This document shows positions 33,240-44,125 of a stretch of 64,000 bases of DNA, piece by piece. The DNA lies in the NCBI GenBank assembly GCA_036877525.1, contig JAZGTH010000013.1:11892001-11956000 (forward strand), read 5' to 3'. The notes under the pieces are model-generated. The model was given only the letters and a program-made list of their open reading frames with translations. It searched no databases and was not told the DNA's origin. This DNA comes from Chromobotia macracanthus (lineage: Eukaryota > Chordata > Actinopteri > Cypriniformes > Botiidae). Each line of letters opens with the position of its first letter. Within the stretch, counting starts at the first letter, position 1. The translations under genes and the position numbers were made by a program.

Positions 33240-33510
33240 GGTTCAAGTGGCATTTACTTTTATTCCAACCATATACAAGTACAAAGTGAAACAAAACAAC
33301 ATTTCTCCAGGATCTAGGTGCTACACAAACACAGAACAACACAGAACTACAAGGCTACATAATTTATACATAAAGTGCACAAGTGCAAACATATGCAGAC
33401 AGCACAAGACAGTACAATGACTTCTGGGGCAGACAATGGATGTAGTATGTCCCAGTGCAGCACCGACCAGCACACAGTTCTGTTCCAGAGTGATCCTGGT
33501 GAAATAAAGA
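33240..33510 (-). repeat. LINE 3'-UTR-like segment (Rex/L2 type)
   Basis: The layout resembles the 3' UTRs of the LINEs at 19280 and 24310: on the plus strand TTTTATTCCA near the start, then GTACAAAGTGAAAC, GTGCTACACAAACAC and CAAGTGCAAACAT. No ORF. Assignment rests on style only. Confidence 0.4.
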
Positions 33511-33519
33511 TATAACTGT

Positions 33520-34350
33520 TAACATAAGTGTCAAAAACGACTATTGTAGTAGAATTTTCTTTGCTCAAAATAAATTGCTCTGAAGAGGTTTTGAAGCCAG
33601 ATAGACTTTATTGACCAAGCAACAAGCCGAGTTACGTTTGCAAAGGTAACTCCTGACCATGTGTTTTACACTCATATATATACCCCTAAAGCTGGGTACA
33701 GCATATCATATATGTTTTGCTATATTTTAGGACCAGGCATTTTTTCCATACATGAATTCTCTGGCAAAATAGTTTCTGCATGTATTTCTAGCTCCTGAAC
33801 AGGTTATTTGCATGCCTATGTGTTTATCAAGCTTTAAATAGTTTCTTCACTGCCACTCTTTGCACGCAGTCACACACACAGTTAGAGATTTGATTTTAAA
33901 CTTGAAACTACATGAACACTTGCTTCAATTTGCAACACAGAAATCAAGGTGATGGATCTTCTCTGTGGCCCTACACCCCAGGATGGTGGGACCCTGACCC
34001 CACCAGGGCCCCCCGTGGGGTTGCTGGTGCCCCTGGCCCCTGAAAGTAGGGAAATCCCAGAATATGAAACCCCTGAGGGGGTAAGACAGCAAGGTGCTTG
34101 AGATATGCATGTTAAGTAGCCATGTGCAGCCTGACCCTGGGGTCACATGAGACATGACACAGGCATATTAAGTAGCCATGGTCGAGCAATGGTCTGTCCG
34201 GCAGGGTAAATGAGGCACAGAGCTAGGAAAAGATGGCCTAAACGAGACCGCTGGCATTGGGCCACTGAGCTGGTCTGCTACAACCACCTGCACTCTACCT
34301 GCGAATAAAAGGAAATTCTTATACATCTCTCCTGTCTCGCTTATTCTGTC
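33520..34350 (-). other. Possible LTR or retroelement promoter region
   Basis: Read on the minus strand, TATATATA-like sequence (about 33674-33684) lies about 65 nt upstream of a poly(A) signal (TTTATT at 33607-33612 on plus, within GGTCAATAAAGTC). This is the spacing of a retroviral-type R region. On the plus strand another AATAAA lies near 34303, followed by a TTCTGTCA ending. No duplicate LTR was found, and no TG...CA boundary is certain. Confidence 0.35.
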
Positions 34351-34529
34351 ACATCACTCACACGCAATTATGTAATTTTTATTTTAACAATTTTTTTATT
34401 GAATTTTCCAGAAACAATAGTATAACAAAAAGCAACTTCGCAAATTTAGATCCCACTCCCACCCATCCCACCCCTGGTAGACTCTGAAAAATAAATAAAA
34501 TAAAACAAATAAAAACAAATAAACCAATA

Positions 34530-37120
34530 AAATAATTTTACAGAGATTTTAAAAAGGATGACACAACATTAAAAGCTGAATGCCATATTTTGACAGTTTT
34601 CATATTAGATCCATGAATTCGAGCGGTTGAAAGTTCCATCGAGAGAATGTCCAACAAATACATAGTCCAGGTTCGTCTGTCCATTGTGTGAGGAGGATTC
34701 CAACGGTTGACTAGCAGTTTTTTTGCTGCTGTGAGAGAAGATAACAATAAACATCTTTGTTGGACGGACAAGCTGAGGTCCCAAAAGTCATTCATGAAAA
34801 AATGACGTGGAGTTAAACATATCTCGATACCCAACAAAAATGAAAGATCCTGTGAGAACTGAAACCAAAAACGTGAGAGAGAGGGACATTCCCGAAAAAA
34901 AATGTAAAAACGTGCCTAAAGATCCTTGTGAACAGAGATTACATTTAGGAGAAGATGTCAGATTCATATAAAAGCGCTTCTTTGGAGTCAAGTAAACCCT
35001 ATGCAGCAATTTCCAAATTAGGATTTTTAGAAGACAATTTAAACATATCCCATACCTGATCTGAAAATAAAACATCCACATCCTCATTGAGATCCTTAGC
35101 CCATACAGTTGTAATAGATAAAGATTTGTATGAATGCTCAAGAAGAAAAAGATAAATAATTGAAGCGGAAGAGGGAGATTCAACAGAAGGAAGGATTAGT
35201 TTGTGTAAAGGGTGAATGGGTAGTTGAAAGTTCCAAGGCACCCCATATGCCCGAAGGGCTGATCTAATGCGCAGATACATAAAAAATGAGGTGCCTGGCA
35301 GATTATATTGAGTTTTAAGATCCTGGAAGGATTTCAAACCATTATCATCATAAATATCTCCCAGAGAGTTTACTTTGTTATGAGACCACTGTGGACAATG
35401 AAATGGAGTACTGCCTGACAAAAGATTATTATTGTGGAAAATAGGCGAATGCCTATGCCATATTGTGACTAGTTGTGAACGTCTTTCCACCTCCCTCCAT
35501 ATTGAGATGAGGTGGGTTACAATAGGACCAAACCGAGATTTACACTGTCTAAGCGGAACCCCCGAAAAAACAAGATGTTTCAATTTATACGGATAAACAA
35601 CAGATTCCTCAATTGCTCTCCAAGATACAGGATAATCAGGATCAAACCAAACCGATAAAGGGCGGAGGGAAAAAGCTTGAGCGTACAGTCTAAAATTGGG
35701 GAAAGAAAGACCTCCATGTAATCTAGATCTCTGAATGTAATCAGTTTAATACGAGGACGTTTCCCATCCCATATATATCGCGAAACACATGCATCAAGTT
35801 TGTTCCAGTAGCCAACCGGTGGAGAGAGAGGAATCATAGAAGAAAAAAAATGTATACGTGGGAGAACATTCATCTTAATCACTGATATACGAGCCTGGAA
35901 AGAAGTAGGAAGACGAGACCACTTTTCCAGATCTGAGGATACTCTGGTAAAAATACTATTATAGTTTTTTGAGACGATTTCCTGTAGGGAAGGAAAAACA
36001 TCTATCCCCAAGTACTTAAAGCCTTGAACCAGTGGAATAGATATAGAAAGGGACAAGGAATCAATTTTAGAGTTAAGGAAAAGTAAACATGACTTATTCC
36101 AATTAATTTTAAACCCAGAAAGAGATCCAAAATGATCAAATAACTTCAAAACATGAGGGATAGAATGTGACAGCTTCTCCAAAAACATTAGAATATCATC
36201 AGCAAACAACGAAATATGATGCCGAGTATTCCGTAAATTTATGGGAGAAATGGTTTGAGATTGTCGGACTGCTTGGGCTAGGGGTTCCAGGGATAGGGCA
36301 AATAGCAGAGGGGAAAGCGGACAACCCTGACGAGTACCTCGATGTATAAAGAACGGGTTAGAACAAACGGAACCTGTGAGGACAGTGGCTGCTGGGTTGG
36401 CATATAGGACTTTTATCATGTTTATAAAACTCGATCCTAGGCCCAGATGCTGCAAAACTGCCCATAAATAGTTCCATTCTAGCTGGTCAAAAGCTTTCAT
36501 CGCATCTAGGGATAATACTACACGAGGGGAAGATGATGAGTCTGTTGAATTAATAATATGATATAACCTGCGTAAGTTATCCGCAGCTGAGCGAGATTTA
36601 ATAAATCCTGTCTGATCATAATGAACTAGCCTATTCATAAAATTCTCTAAACGACGAGATAATACTTTAGCATACAATTTAACATCAGACCCAATCAAAG
36701 AAAGTGGCCGGTAGCTAGAACAGGAAGTAGGATCTTTGTCTTTTTTTAACAGGAGAGAAATAACCGCTATAATAATAGATGAGTGAAACGAGCCTTGAGT
36801 AACTGAAAAATGTATCATATCTAACATAAGGGGGCCTAAATCTGACCAAAAAGTTGTATATAATTCAACTGGAATACCATCTATGCCTGGGAAGTTCTCC
36901 GCACCAAAATCAAGACACCCTTAGTTTTAGTATCCGAAGATGAGTGAGATACCACTTCATAAAACTTATTACATCTGTGTATGTCCTCCTCTTTCAAATG
37001 GGATTCTTGAACCAACACTATATCAATCTTTCTCCTTCACAAAAAGTCCAGAAAACCAGTACGTTTGTGAGGGCCATTTAGCCCATTAATGTTACAACTC
37101 AGAATATTAAGGTCAGTCAT
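34530..37120 (-). pseudogene. L1 ORF2 pseudogene (endonuclease start fused to RT)
   Basis: It begins MTDLNILSCNINGLNGP (endonuclease N-terminus), then IDIVLVQESHL, and about 65 codons in it joins directly to FPGIDGIPVELYTTFW, the entry to the RT domain. A clean 415-codon frame (36827-35580) holds YRPLSLIGSDVKLYAKVLS, FIKSRSAADNLRR, VVLSLDAMKAFDQLEW, RQGCPLSPLLFALSLEPLA and FADDILMFL. A frameshift leads to 35583-34999 and another to 34837-34538. The C-terminal Cys motif reads KCNLCSQG. An early stop lies near the endonuclease IDIV block. Confidence 0.88.
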
Positions 37121-37419
37121 AAGTATCAAACAAACTTATTGCATAATAAGACAAAATATAATTTTGAAAGTAAAACCAGTTGAGTCTACCATTAAACCTC
37201 CCACCCTTCCCAGTAATCCAAAAAACATAAACACAATCCAATGAACAATGGCAGATCAAATCAAGAACAAACCTTGATCTGCCAACCCCCCCTAATGTGA
37301 TCCGTGGCGTCAACAGAAACCTGCACATTACTAAAGCACCAACATTGGCCCCATATTTATATATGGTGTAAATAGGCACAGTGAATAGTACTAGTTATGA
37401 CACAATCACCTAATCACGT

Positions 37420-37740
37420 AAGGCATCTTCTCCGATTAGATAAGAAATGACCAGCTGAGGCTCACATACAGTTGGTGGGTGAATGAGATCTAAGAAAAAC
37501 TCTTGCTTCTTCTGGGGAGTAGAGCATCTTAGGTTCACCTTGATTGAGAATGACCTTTAGTGTTGCAGGATACAGAAGAAAATTCTGGATGCCAACTTCT
37601 CTCATTTCCTTCCTAAGTGACGCAAATGCACTTCTTCTTTTTGCTGTAGCCGGAGAGAAATCAGGAAAGAAAGACAGCGTTGCTCCGTCGGATCTGTGGC
37701 TTCGATTCTTTCTTAATCGGAGAAGACAATGGTGACAACT
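37420..37740 (-). pseudogene. L1 ORF1 C-terminal fragment
   Basis: The minus-strand frame reads DGATLSFFPDFSPATAKRR, SAFASLRKEMREVGIQNFLL and KVILNQGEPKMLYSPEEA. This corresponds to the C-terminal domain of L1 ORF1, the RNA-binding chaperone. The coiled coil and most of the RRM are absent. Confidence 0.75.
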
Positions 37741-37958
37741 CCTGTTGTTTCCGGTTATATGCCATCCGAGAAAGTGATATTAGTAAACAAAACTTAAAAT
37801 AAAATGATAAAATCAGCACAAAGGGGCCAAATATACGGAGCTCTACCCGATTGCGACTAGGTTCATGAGCACGTCACGTGACTCCCCGCAATAAAGTAAT
37901 TAATGAAGTAATTCGAAGTAATGACGCAGTGTTCTTGTCTATTAGGATATTCAGTTAC

Positions 37959-38492
37959 CTGACTCTGTGTGGCTGGCTCAACTGTCATGGGCTCAGGCAA
38001 GGAAGAGTCTGTTGGATCTGTCTGGGACGACGACAGACCTGGAGGTTGTCGGGCTGCTGCCTGTTGCTGCATGTGTTAAGGGGGATTAAAGCTGAGCTAC
38101 AAGATCTCCAGGGGCTCACTAGCAAAGGCCAGATCCTCAAAGCCCTCATCCCCCTCCAGATCACCCTCCAAGTCCTGAATCCCATCAACCCGAATCCCAT
38201 CTGGAGCGTCAGGATCTGCAACAAAGTCTTCCTCATAGGCTTTGTTTGTTTGGGAATACAAGTATTCCAAACCAATGAGAACATTTGTTTTAATAACCTA
38301 TGGGTGAAATGTGGGCATTACAGCTGCTACGCACAAGTTACAGGTGTGTGCAAACATTTTACCTGTGTATTTGCCAGGGCCTGTACCCTCTGCCTCTGTG
38401 AGGATGCACATCAGAACCTGCCCATCCTTGTTTCCCATGTCTGTCACCCATGCAGCAGTGTCCGCAGCATCACCAGCGAGCTTCTTGGTGAC
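37959..38492 (-). pseudogene. Fragments of a teleost transposon-type protein with exon-like borders
   Basis: Exon-like piece A (38492-38363, minus) is bounded by TTTCAG and GTAAAA and reads VTKKLAGDAADTAAWVTDMG then NKDGQVLMCILTEAEG. Piece B (about 38300-38095) reads VLIGLEYLYSQTNKAYEEDF followed by an acidic run with EGDEGFEDL, and ends in a stop. These phrases resemble large transposon-encoded proteins common in fish genomes. I cannot name the family with certainty. The phases of A and B do not join cleanly, so I call it a remnant. The long plus-strand ORF across it (37878-38606) is an antisense shadow. Confidence 0.5.
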
Positions 38493-38499
38493 CTGAAAG

Positions 38500-39185
38500 T
38501 GGATGAAAAGAAAATACTTGTATCAAAATCATCGATGATTATTGGCCTGTATGTTTGCGACTTGTGTTTTTTATCTGCAATCGACAGTCACTTACAGTTA
38601 AAATAAACATTTACACGCATGTACAACGTATACCTATAAATTCCATTGATCAGGAACCAGAAGAAATATAATCCAAATGAGACAGCTGAGTCAAATCCAA
38701 GAATGTAATCCAAAGGCGCCTTCACAAAACGATGTCCTCACGTGCAACAGCACAACGCCTTTATCCAGACAAACGACGTCCTTCTCATCCGTCGAACACT
38801 TGTGTTGACTTAAAATTCAAACTATCTCCTTTTAACCAGTGAAGCACAGTTTTGACTTTTGTATTACGGCTTTCCAATAAGCTGCTTCAGTTGGTAATAT
38901 GAGTGATCAAGTTTAGAATGTGCACAGAGTCCATGCAAGCAGAAATAGATGCGAATAAATATCTTTATTATGCTACAATAAATATTGTTCTCAAATGAAA
39001 AACACAGCACACAATCACAGTCCAAATTTTGCATGCTATTCTGCCGTGCGGTCAAAACTGTGTGCTTCCCAACTACAAACGCGCACACCTGCCTTTACAC
39101 CTATGCTACAAATATACTGTGACAATGGCACCCAGTGGCCAAGAACAAACTTACAATGAATGGCTCCAACAACCCTCTTACACGC
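38500..39185. other. Intergenic sequence, nothing recognised
   Basis: No homology or repeat that I recognise. It may be non-coding sequence of the neighbouring transposon remnant. Confidence 0.4.
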
Positions 39186-39189
39186 AATC

Positions 39190-39527
39190 ACTCTCGCAGG
39201 TTCATCTTCACTATCCTTTGCTGGTGGAATAATCTCCCTAACTCTGTTCGGTGTGCTGCATCTCTCACTACATTCAAAAACAGCTAACAACCTGCCTTTT
39301 CCATGAATACCTGACAAGTATGAGAAAATACTATTAACCTTTGTTTTTCTCCTCTCTCCCAATAGATATTGTCTCTCAAGCATTGAAATGTTGTACTCTC
39401 TGGAAAAATTGTAACTATGTACGGCTGATGTTATTGCCTCCCTATGATTTATCGCTTCGTTGTTTTCCTCACCTTGTAAGTCGCCTTGGATAAAAGCGTC
39501 TGCCAAATGCCTAAATGTAAATGTAAA
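39190..39527 (+). mobile_element. L2-type LINE 3' fragment
   Basis: The C-terminal coding piece reads RRFIFTILCWWNNLPNSVRC then AASLTTFKNS (about 39198-39288). A 3' UTR follows, ending in the conserved tail TAAGTCGCCTTGGATAAAAG...CCAAATG (39477-39512). The coding-to-tail order shows that the GCTTTGGATAAAAG tails in this window belong to this LINE group. Confidence 0.75.
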
Positions 39528-40039
39528 AATAATCAAAAATGTGTTAGTGAGCAAGTTCATAACAGATCAGTGTTCAAAACTGTCTATTTACTTTCCGTGA
39601 TTCACAATGGTAAGCTTATAATGATCTATAATTTGAGCTGTTGGGTCTGATTTCCAGGGAAATGTAATTTGCCTTCAACAAATATTAACCTATATTCTGT
39701 GTGTATAAATAATCAGATACACTTAATCAAAATACCGGTCTTGGCAAAGATGCATGTAAACACAATCGGTTATGTTTTAAGTTAATGTAAATAGGAAATG
39801 GATGCGTCAATAAATTAGGTCAGTGCTTTAGCTCAGTGTAAATGCAGTATAATCTTGTTAATATTAAATAGCTGAATTTGGACTGTAATAAGGATCAGTG
39901 TATATTCAATTCATATTGTAAGGGCTATAAAGTTGTCCATGTTTATTTCCTTTTTAGTTTCTGTTTGAGCTGATGTCAGTCAGACAATTTGTTCTAAAAC
40001 TAATTCAACAACTTTTTCCTGTTTGGAATTGGACTAACA

Positions 40040-40580
40040 GACACAGATTATGCAATTGTAGCTCACATTCATCTAGTATCAAACACCAGAGGTCATGGGT
40101 TCAAATTCCAGTGTTTCACACTACAGAGGGAAACGGAGACCAAGGTAGTAAAGTGTAATCTTTATTAATGGATGCAAGTTCAGACAGATTAATATAGATG
40201 GTAAATAGAAAAAATGAAAACAGAAACAACAGGTAAGAATGAATCCACAGATAAAACAGTAACTTAGCAAAATGTAAACACAGTCTTATCTCTTTAGTAG
40301 AAATCCAATGGAGCAGACAATGGAGAAACCAGGAAGACAGATAACCAATCCAACAGGTAAATGACCACGAGTCAGGGCATTGAGCAGTTAACATCAACAA
40401 GACCAGACAAAAGTGCAAGTGTTAGAGTGGTGCTTATATAGAGTCCTTAATTAGCTGTGCAAGTGTGGAGAATCAGTAGGCAGGTGAGAGGGAACGAGTG
40501 GGTGGAGTTGTGATATTTGGTGCGGGAGCGTTGCTGGCTCCGTAACACAGAGAATGCATAAACTGATCAAATCAATACTT
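40040..40580 (+). repeat. tRNA-derived SINE interrupted by an LTR
   Basis: Left half 40048-40111 has an A-box-like TGTAGCTCACATTC and a B-box GGGTTCAAATTCC. Right half resumes at 40548 with AGAGAATGCATAAACTGATC, the sequence that normally follows the B box in this fish SINE family. The LTR at 40112-40547 lies exactly between. CAG is visible on both sides as a probable partial target duplication. Confidence 0.65.
40112..40547 (-). mobile_element. Solo LTR, minus orientation
   Basis: On the minus strand it starts TGTTACGGAGCC, has TATATAAG-type sequence (plus 40434-40441), an AATAAA (plus TTTATT at 40161-40166), and ends GTGAAACA, giving TG...CA borders over 436 bp. No internal retrotransposon coding sequence lies nearby. 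Its target duplication is not clean. Confidence 0.65.
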
Positions 40581-40732
40581 TAGTCAGGTTTGTCCAGACT
40601 TTACAATGGTATTGTATATTGTTATTAGGGCTCAGATTAGAGCGTGAGATTCCTAAGACTTTTATTTTTATCAATATTATTATTATTATTAGGAGTTCAA
40701 GTGCATAGCGCTGAAACCCTATTGTAATTGTT

Positions 40733-40790
40733 AACATTTATATTTATGCATTTGGCAGATGCTTTTATCCAAAGCGACCAAACACAAACA
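40733..40790 (-). repeat. L2/SINE tail fragment
   Basis: Reverse complement of the conserved tail: ATTTGGCAGATGCTTTTATC followed by CAAAGCGAC. Confidence 0.7.
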
Positions 40791-41890
40791 CCTTAGTGCT
40801 CATAGACGTTTCCCTCTTTAGGGCAAGACACAGTATGTGAGGCAACAAGGATCCTGTGATTCAAGCATATGGCACAACAAACACCAAAGCATATACACAG
40901 CATTTGCCATTGGTCTTTTTGGTCTTTGAAGTGATTAGATTAAACTGGTCTTTGGCTTTATGCTTTTTGTTCAATAATTCAGAATGTGGGCAAGGTGGGA
41001 ACACAAGAAAACTTTGAAATGTCTTACACAGTTTTTGGAAACAACTAAATACATTTTATTTTAACCAACTTAACAAATGTTGGTTCTAACACCCCCTTGT
41101 CAGTAGAAGCAAAAGCAAAATATTCAATGAGATGAATGTCCAAGAACAATCGTTGTAAATGAAATGGACAAAATTTAGAGAAACAGGAAACTTGATCATT
41201 TAAAAATTATTTAGAAACCTAGAAAATAATGTCAATAAATTATTGACATTAAATTATTGTACATAGAAAATAACTCTTAGGTCACATTTTAAACTTGCTG
41301 ATACAGATAATTATTAAATAAATCAAACATTTTAACGGAAAACCAAAATAAATGTTTAACATCAGACAGCTATTCTTATGAACACAAGACATCTGGTCTA
41401 GAATGTATGTAGCTTTTCAATTCATCAGCTCAAACTCTCACCTAAGCGTTTCATATAACACAGCAGAAACAGTCACGTTTCTTAAGAATTCAACTCTGTT
41501 AGTCCATGTGTACATGTAATATCACAAACAACCATCATTCTGTGTGTTCTATGAAAACAACAATGTATTTAGCATAATTACACATCAGAAAATTAAAACA
41601 GGACCATTGTGAAAAACATGTTTAAACTCATTGCTATCAAGCTGCTAAATCACTAGCAAATGCAAACAATATTTCATGACTGGTTTTATTCCCTTCCATC
41701 CCTGAGGAGATAATCTGAAATATGTTTGAATTTTACAGTAATGGGACTATTTAAGTTTTTAGATCCTTCTAATTTCTTTCATACAATTCATGCAAATGGA
41801 GACTTTTCCTTCCATGCCATAAAGAAATGAAAAGACTTACCGACTCTGTGGTCCAAGTCCTTGTTCTGATGACTAATTAAGATAAACTTC
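40791..41890. other. Intergenic sequence with one short perfect hairpin
   Basis: AT-rich, with no protein homology. An 11-bp inverted repeat with a 3-nt spacer (TAATGTCAATA-AAT-TATTGACATTA) lies at about 41228-41252. Confidence 0.5.
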
Positions 41891-41894
41891 AGAA

Positions 41895-42020
41895 AACGTT
41901 TCAGGTTATGTATGTTACCCAATTCCCTGAGACAGGGAACAAGACGGTGCATCACGCTTGGCGCTATTGAAAACACATTTCAGGTGCGCTGAGTCTAACA
42001 TAAAACCAGACATTTATTTT
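41895..42020. mobile_element. DIRS-type terminal sequence, isolated
   Basis: The stretch GGTTATGTATGTTACCC...TTCCCTGAGACAGGGAACAA resembles the terminal region of fish DIRS1 elements, and is comparable with TCCCTCTATCAGGGAAC at 22955-22975. The inverted TTCCCTG...CAGGGAA pair is visible. No coding sequence follows. Confidence 0.45.
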
Positions 42021-42270
42021 ATAGGCAGGTCAAGGTCATGCGACATGTAACATTACGCACCAAATAGCCTTTAAAAGATGCCTGCAAAATAAGCCATCAT
42101 GACAAAAGGCCATGCAGGCAAGAAATGTGGCAAAGCGACAAAATGTTTCTTTCCCTCATGGAGACGTTTCCTTTTTACAGGAACTCAATGCTTCATCATG
42201 GCTTAAAGCTATGGGGAATGATAATGCCCACTACACCACAGTGAGGGAAGGCCTACCCCAGATGCTGTGA

Positions 42271-42430
42271 AACATTAGATTAGATTGGGTGTTATTATCA
42301 TTACGTCAAGTACAAGTACAGAGCTAATAAAATGCTGAAATGCAGTTCTAACCAGAAGTGCAGGAATATAGTGATTTGTATACACAGATAAAAGCAGGAG
42401 TGAGTAGTGCAAGTCGCATGACCGTTAGAA
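42271..42430 (-). repeat. Rex1-like LINE 3' end fragment
   Basis: Closely similar to 24305-24440: both carry an ATTAGATTAGATT tail, then AAGTACAAGTACAGAGCTAAT, CTAACCAGAAGTGCAGGAAT and ATATAGTGATTT. Only the 3' UTR is present, as expected for heavy 5' truncation. Confidence 0.85.
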
Positions 42431-43600
42431 CTCTAATTATGAACAACTTTGCCTCTAGAACCACTGCTGTCAATCAAATCAGTCTTTATTTTAGGTTATT
42501 TGAAAAAACTACTTTTGCTAACTAGTCCTAGGTTTTTCACTCAACCTGATTCAAACCAGTGCAGTATAATTTTCTGAACTCTCTAGGTCAATAATTATCA
42601 AAAAAGTTGAACTTTTGAATTTGGAAGGCTATAGCAGGGCTGTTTTAAAAAATGGGCCGTGGCCAAGTGTACCAATAAGTCTAGATATTTCCGAAACACA
42701 ACATCAGATGATCACGAAACTAAGTGAGCTCATGTACCTTGTGATACTAAAGAAGCATGCAAAATTTTTGGCGTTCAAGCAATTGGTGGCACTGTGACAG
42801 TTGCAAACATTAAAAATGGGACATGTCTAGTGCAAAAAATTATTTAGCAGGTGTTTTAAAACACCGGCTAATTTTGATGTGATCACAAATGCGTTAGTGC
42901 TCTTCTTCATCGTTTGTCAAATCAACAACTTATACTGTTGGAATACTGGAATTTAAACGTATACAAAACGTATATCTCCATTTCCACTTCCACCATGAAA
43001 TTTTTTCCGCCATTTTACATTTTTCACAAAACCTTTTATAAACTAGTCCTAGATTTTTTGACTGATCGGAACCAAACTAGTGCTGAAATGTTCTCTAGAG
43101 TCAGTTTGTCAATAATTATCAAAAAAAATTGAAATTGTTATTTACATTTGCGACACAATGCTGAAACGTTCAAAGTGGGCGGAGCCACAATGGATGTGCG
43201 GCTATAATAAAAGCTAATGACAAATGGTCACCAAACTTGAAAAGTAGAATTAATAGATCATTTTAAATGTTCAACCATTTTATCTCATATATGTAGGCTG
43301 CAGTTCTGTATTATGTCCACTACAGGGATTCACATGACAATAATATTCTCTTGTAACCTCAAATTAGGTTATAGGTTGCAACAATCACAACATGTTTAAT
43401 GAATGGGGGGATAACAGAAATTTTTAAAAGATCAGCTACATCTTCTCAGCTGAGGGCTGCAGTTCTGTTTTTTGTCCAATAGAAGGAGTCACGGGATAAG
43501 AATTAATATTAAGTCCTCAAGCGTCATCAGTGTTGAAATGCTTAGAACCTTATTTGAAGAACAATAAAATATGTAGTTTTGTTATTAGTTTGCAGATAAA
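42431..43600. repeat. Duplicated teleost repeat segments
   Basis: Two diverged copies lie near 42495-42620 and 43025-43140. They share AACTAGTCCTAG, GTCAATAATTATCAAAAAA and related spacing. GGGCGGAGCCACAATGG (about 43178) resembles phrases in the 15-16 kb repeat. No ORF recognised. Confidence 0.55.
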
Positions 43601-43618
43601 CTTGTATGTGTCAGGACA

Positions 43619-44125
43619 TCCCGTGTTCTATATCAGAGCATGTTGTTTGGATTCTTACTCATCCTAGTCTTGGTTCTTGTTTCTTGGAGTCAGGATCTAA
43701 ACTCATGCTCTGGGTCTTTGTTTTCTGGCCTCTGTTGTGTTCACATTCGCCATGTGCTCTCCAGTCGCATGTTTTATTCTGCTCACCTGTTTGTCTTTGT
43801 CCCCGCCTTGTTTTTCCCTATTTAATGCCCATGTGTTTTCTGTCTTGTGCCGGATCGTTTTTCCTATTCTCCAGATTCCCTGACGTGTTTACGTCCTCGA
43901 GTTGAAGTCTAGTCTTGTCTGTTTCTTGCCGTATTTTTTCTCTGTGTTTTTCTCCAGTTTTTTTATTTTTCTGATTCTTTGTGGAGAGTTTTTGAGTTCT
44001 ATTTAAAGCCTTGTTTTGTTTCTCGTTTTGCCCCCTTGTGTGTTCTTGTTTTGTTTATTTATAAAATAAAGACTTTTTCTGTTCAAACGTTGTCTGCGAC
44101 TGGGTTCGTTTTCGTGACTGTGACA
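43619..44125 (+). mobile_element. Solo LTR with perfect 5-bp target duplication
   Basis: It starts TGTCAGGACATC and ends GTGACTGTGACA, 507 bp, flanked on both sides by GTATG (43614-43618 and 44126-44130). A poly(A) signal AATAAA lies at 44065-44070, 55 nt before the end. No internal domain or second LTR remains, so it arose by LTR-LTR recombination. It is probably Ty3/gypsy-type, inferred from the TGTCA...TGACA ends and the 5-bp duplication. Confidence 0.88.

Larger units (their letters stand above)
28920..33260 (-). mobile_element. BEL/Pao LTR retrotransposon remnant (gag-pol)
   Basis: Gag, Zn-knuckle, protease, RT, RNase H, integrase and C-terminal domains can be followed in that order on the minus strand, each in broken frames. 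I could not find matching LTRs on either side: the sequence left of 28920 does not match the LTR-like stretch at 33520-33700. The copy therefore looks old or truncated. An L2/Rex-type tail-like segment at 33240-33510 may have inserted near its 5' side. Confidence 0.88.
34380..37890 (-). mobile_element. Internally deleted L1-type LINE
   Basis: On the minus strand the order is: a GTCACGTGAC-containing start (about 37872-37880), a piece of ORF1 C-terminal domain (about 37740-37420), an ORF2 start codon at 37120 with about 65 residues of endonuclease, a deletion junction near 36895, then the RT and ORF2 C-terminus to about 34540, and an A-rich 3' end near 34380. The endonuclease catalytic half and the region up to RT are missing. 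Confidence 0.85.

Noticed and set aside
37878..38606. 242-codon plus-strand ORF
   Set aside because: It is antisense to the transposon-type protein fragments on the minus strand, which read recognisable phrases; the plus frame does not.
40063..40110. Functional tRNA gene
   Set aside because: A and B boxes are present, but the sequence cannot fold into a full cloverleaf and continues as SINE body after the LTR.
43606..43905. Overlapping hydrophobic ORFs of 99 and 61 codons
   Set aside because: They fall inside the solo LTR and reflect its T-rich composition.
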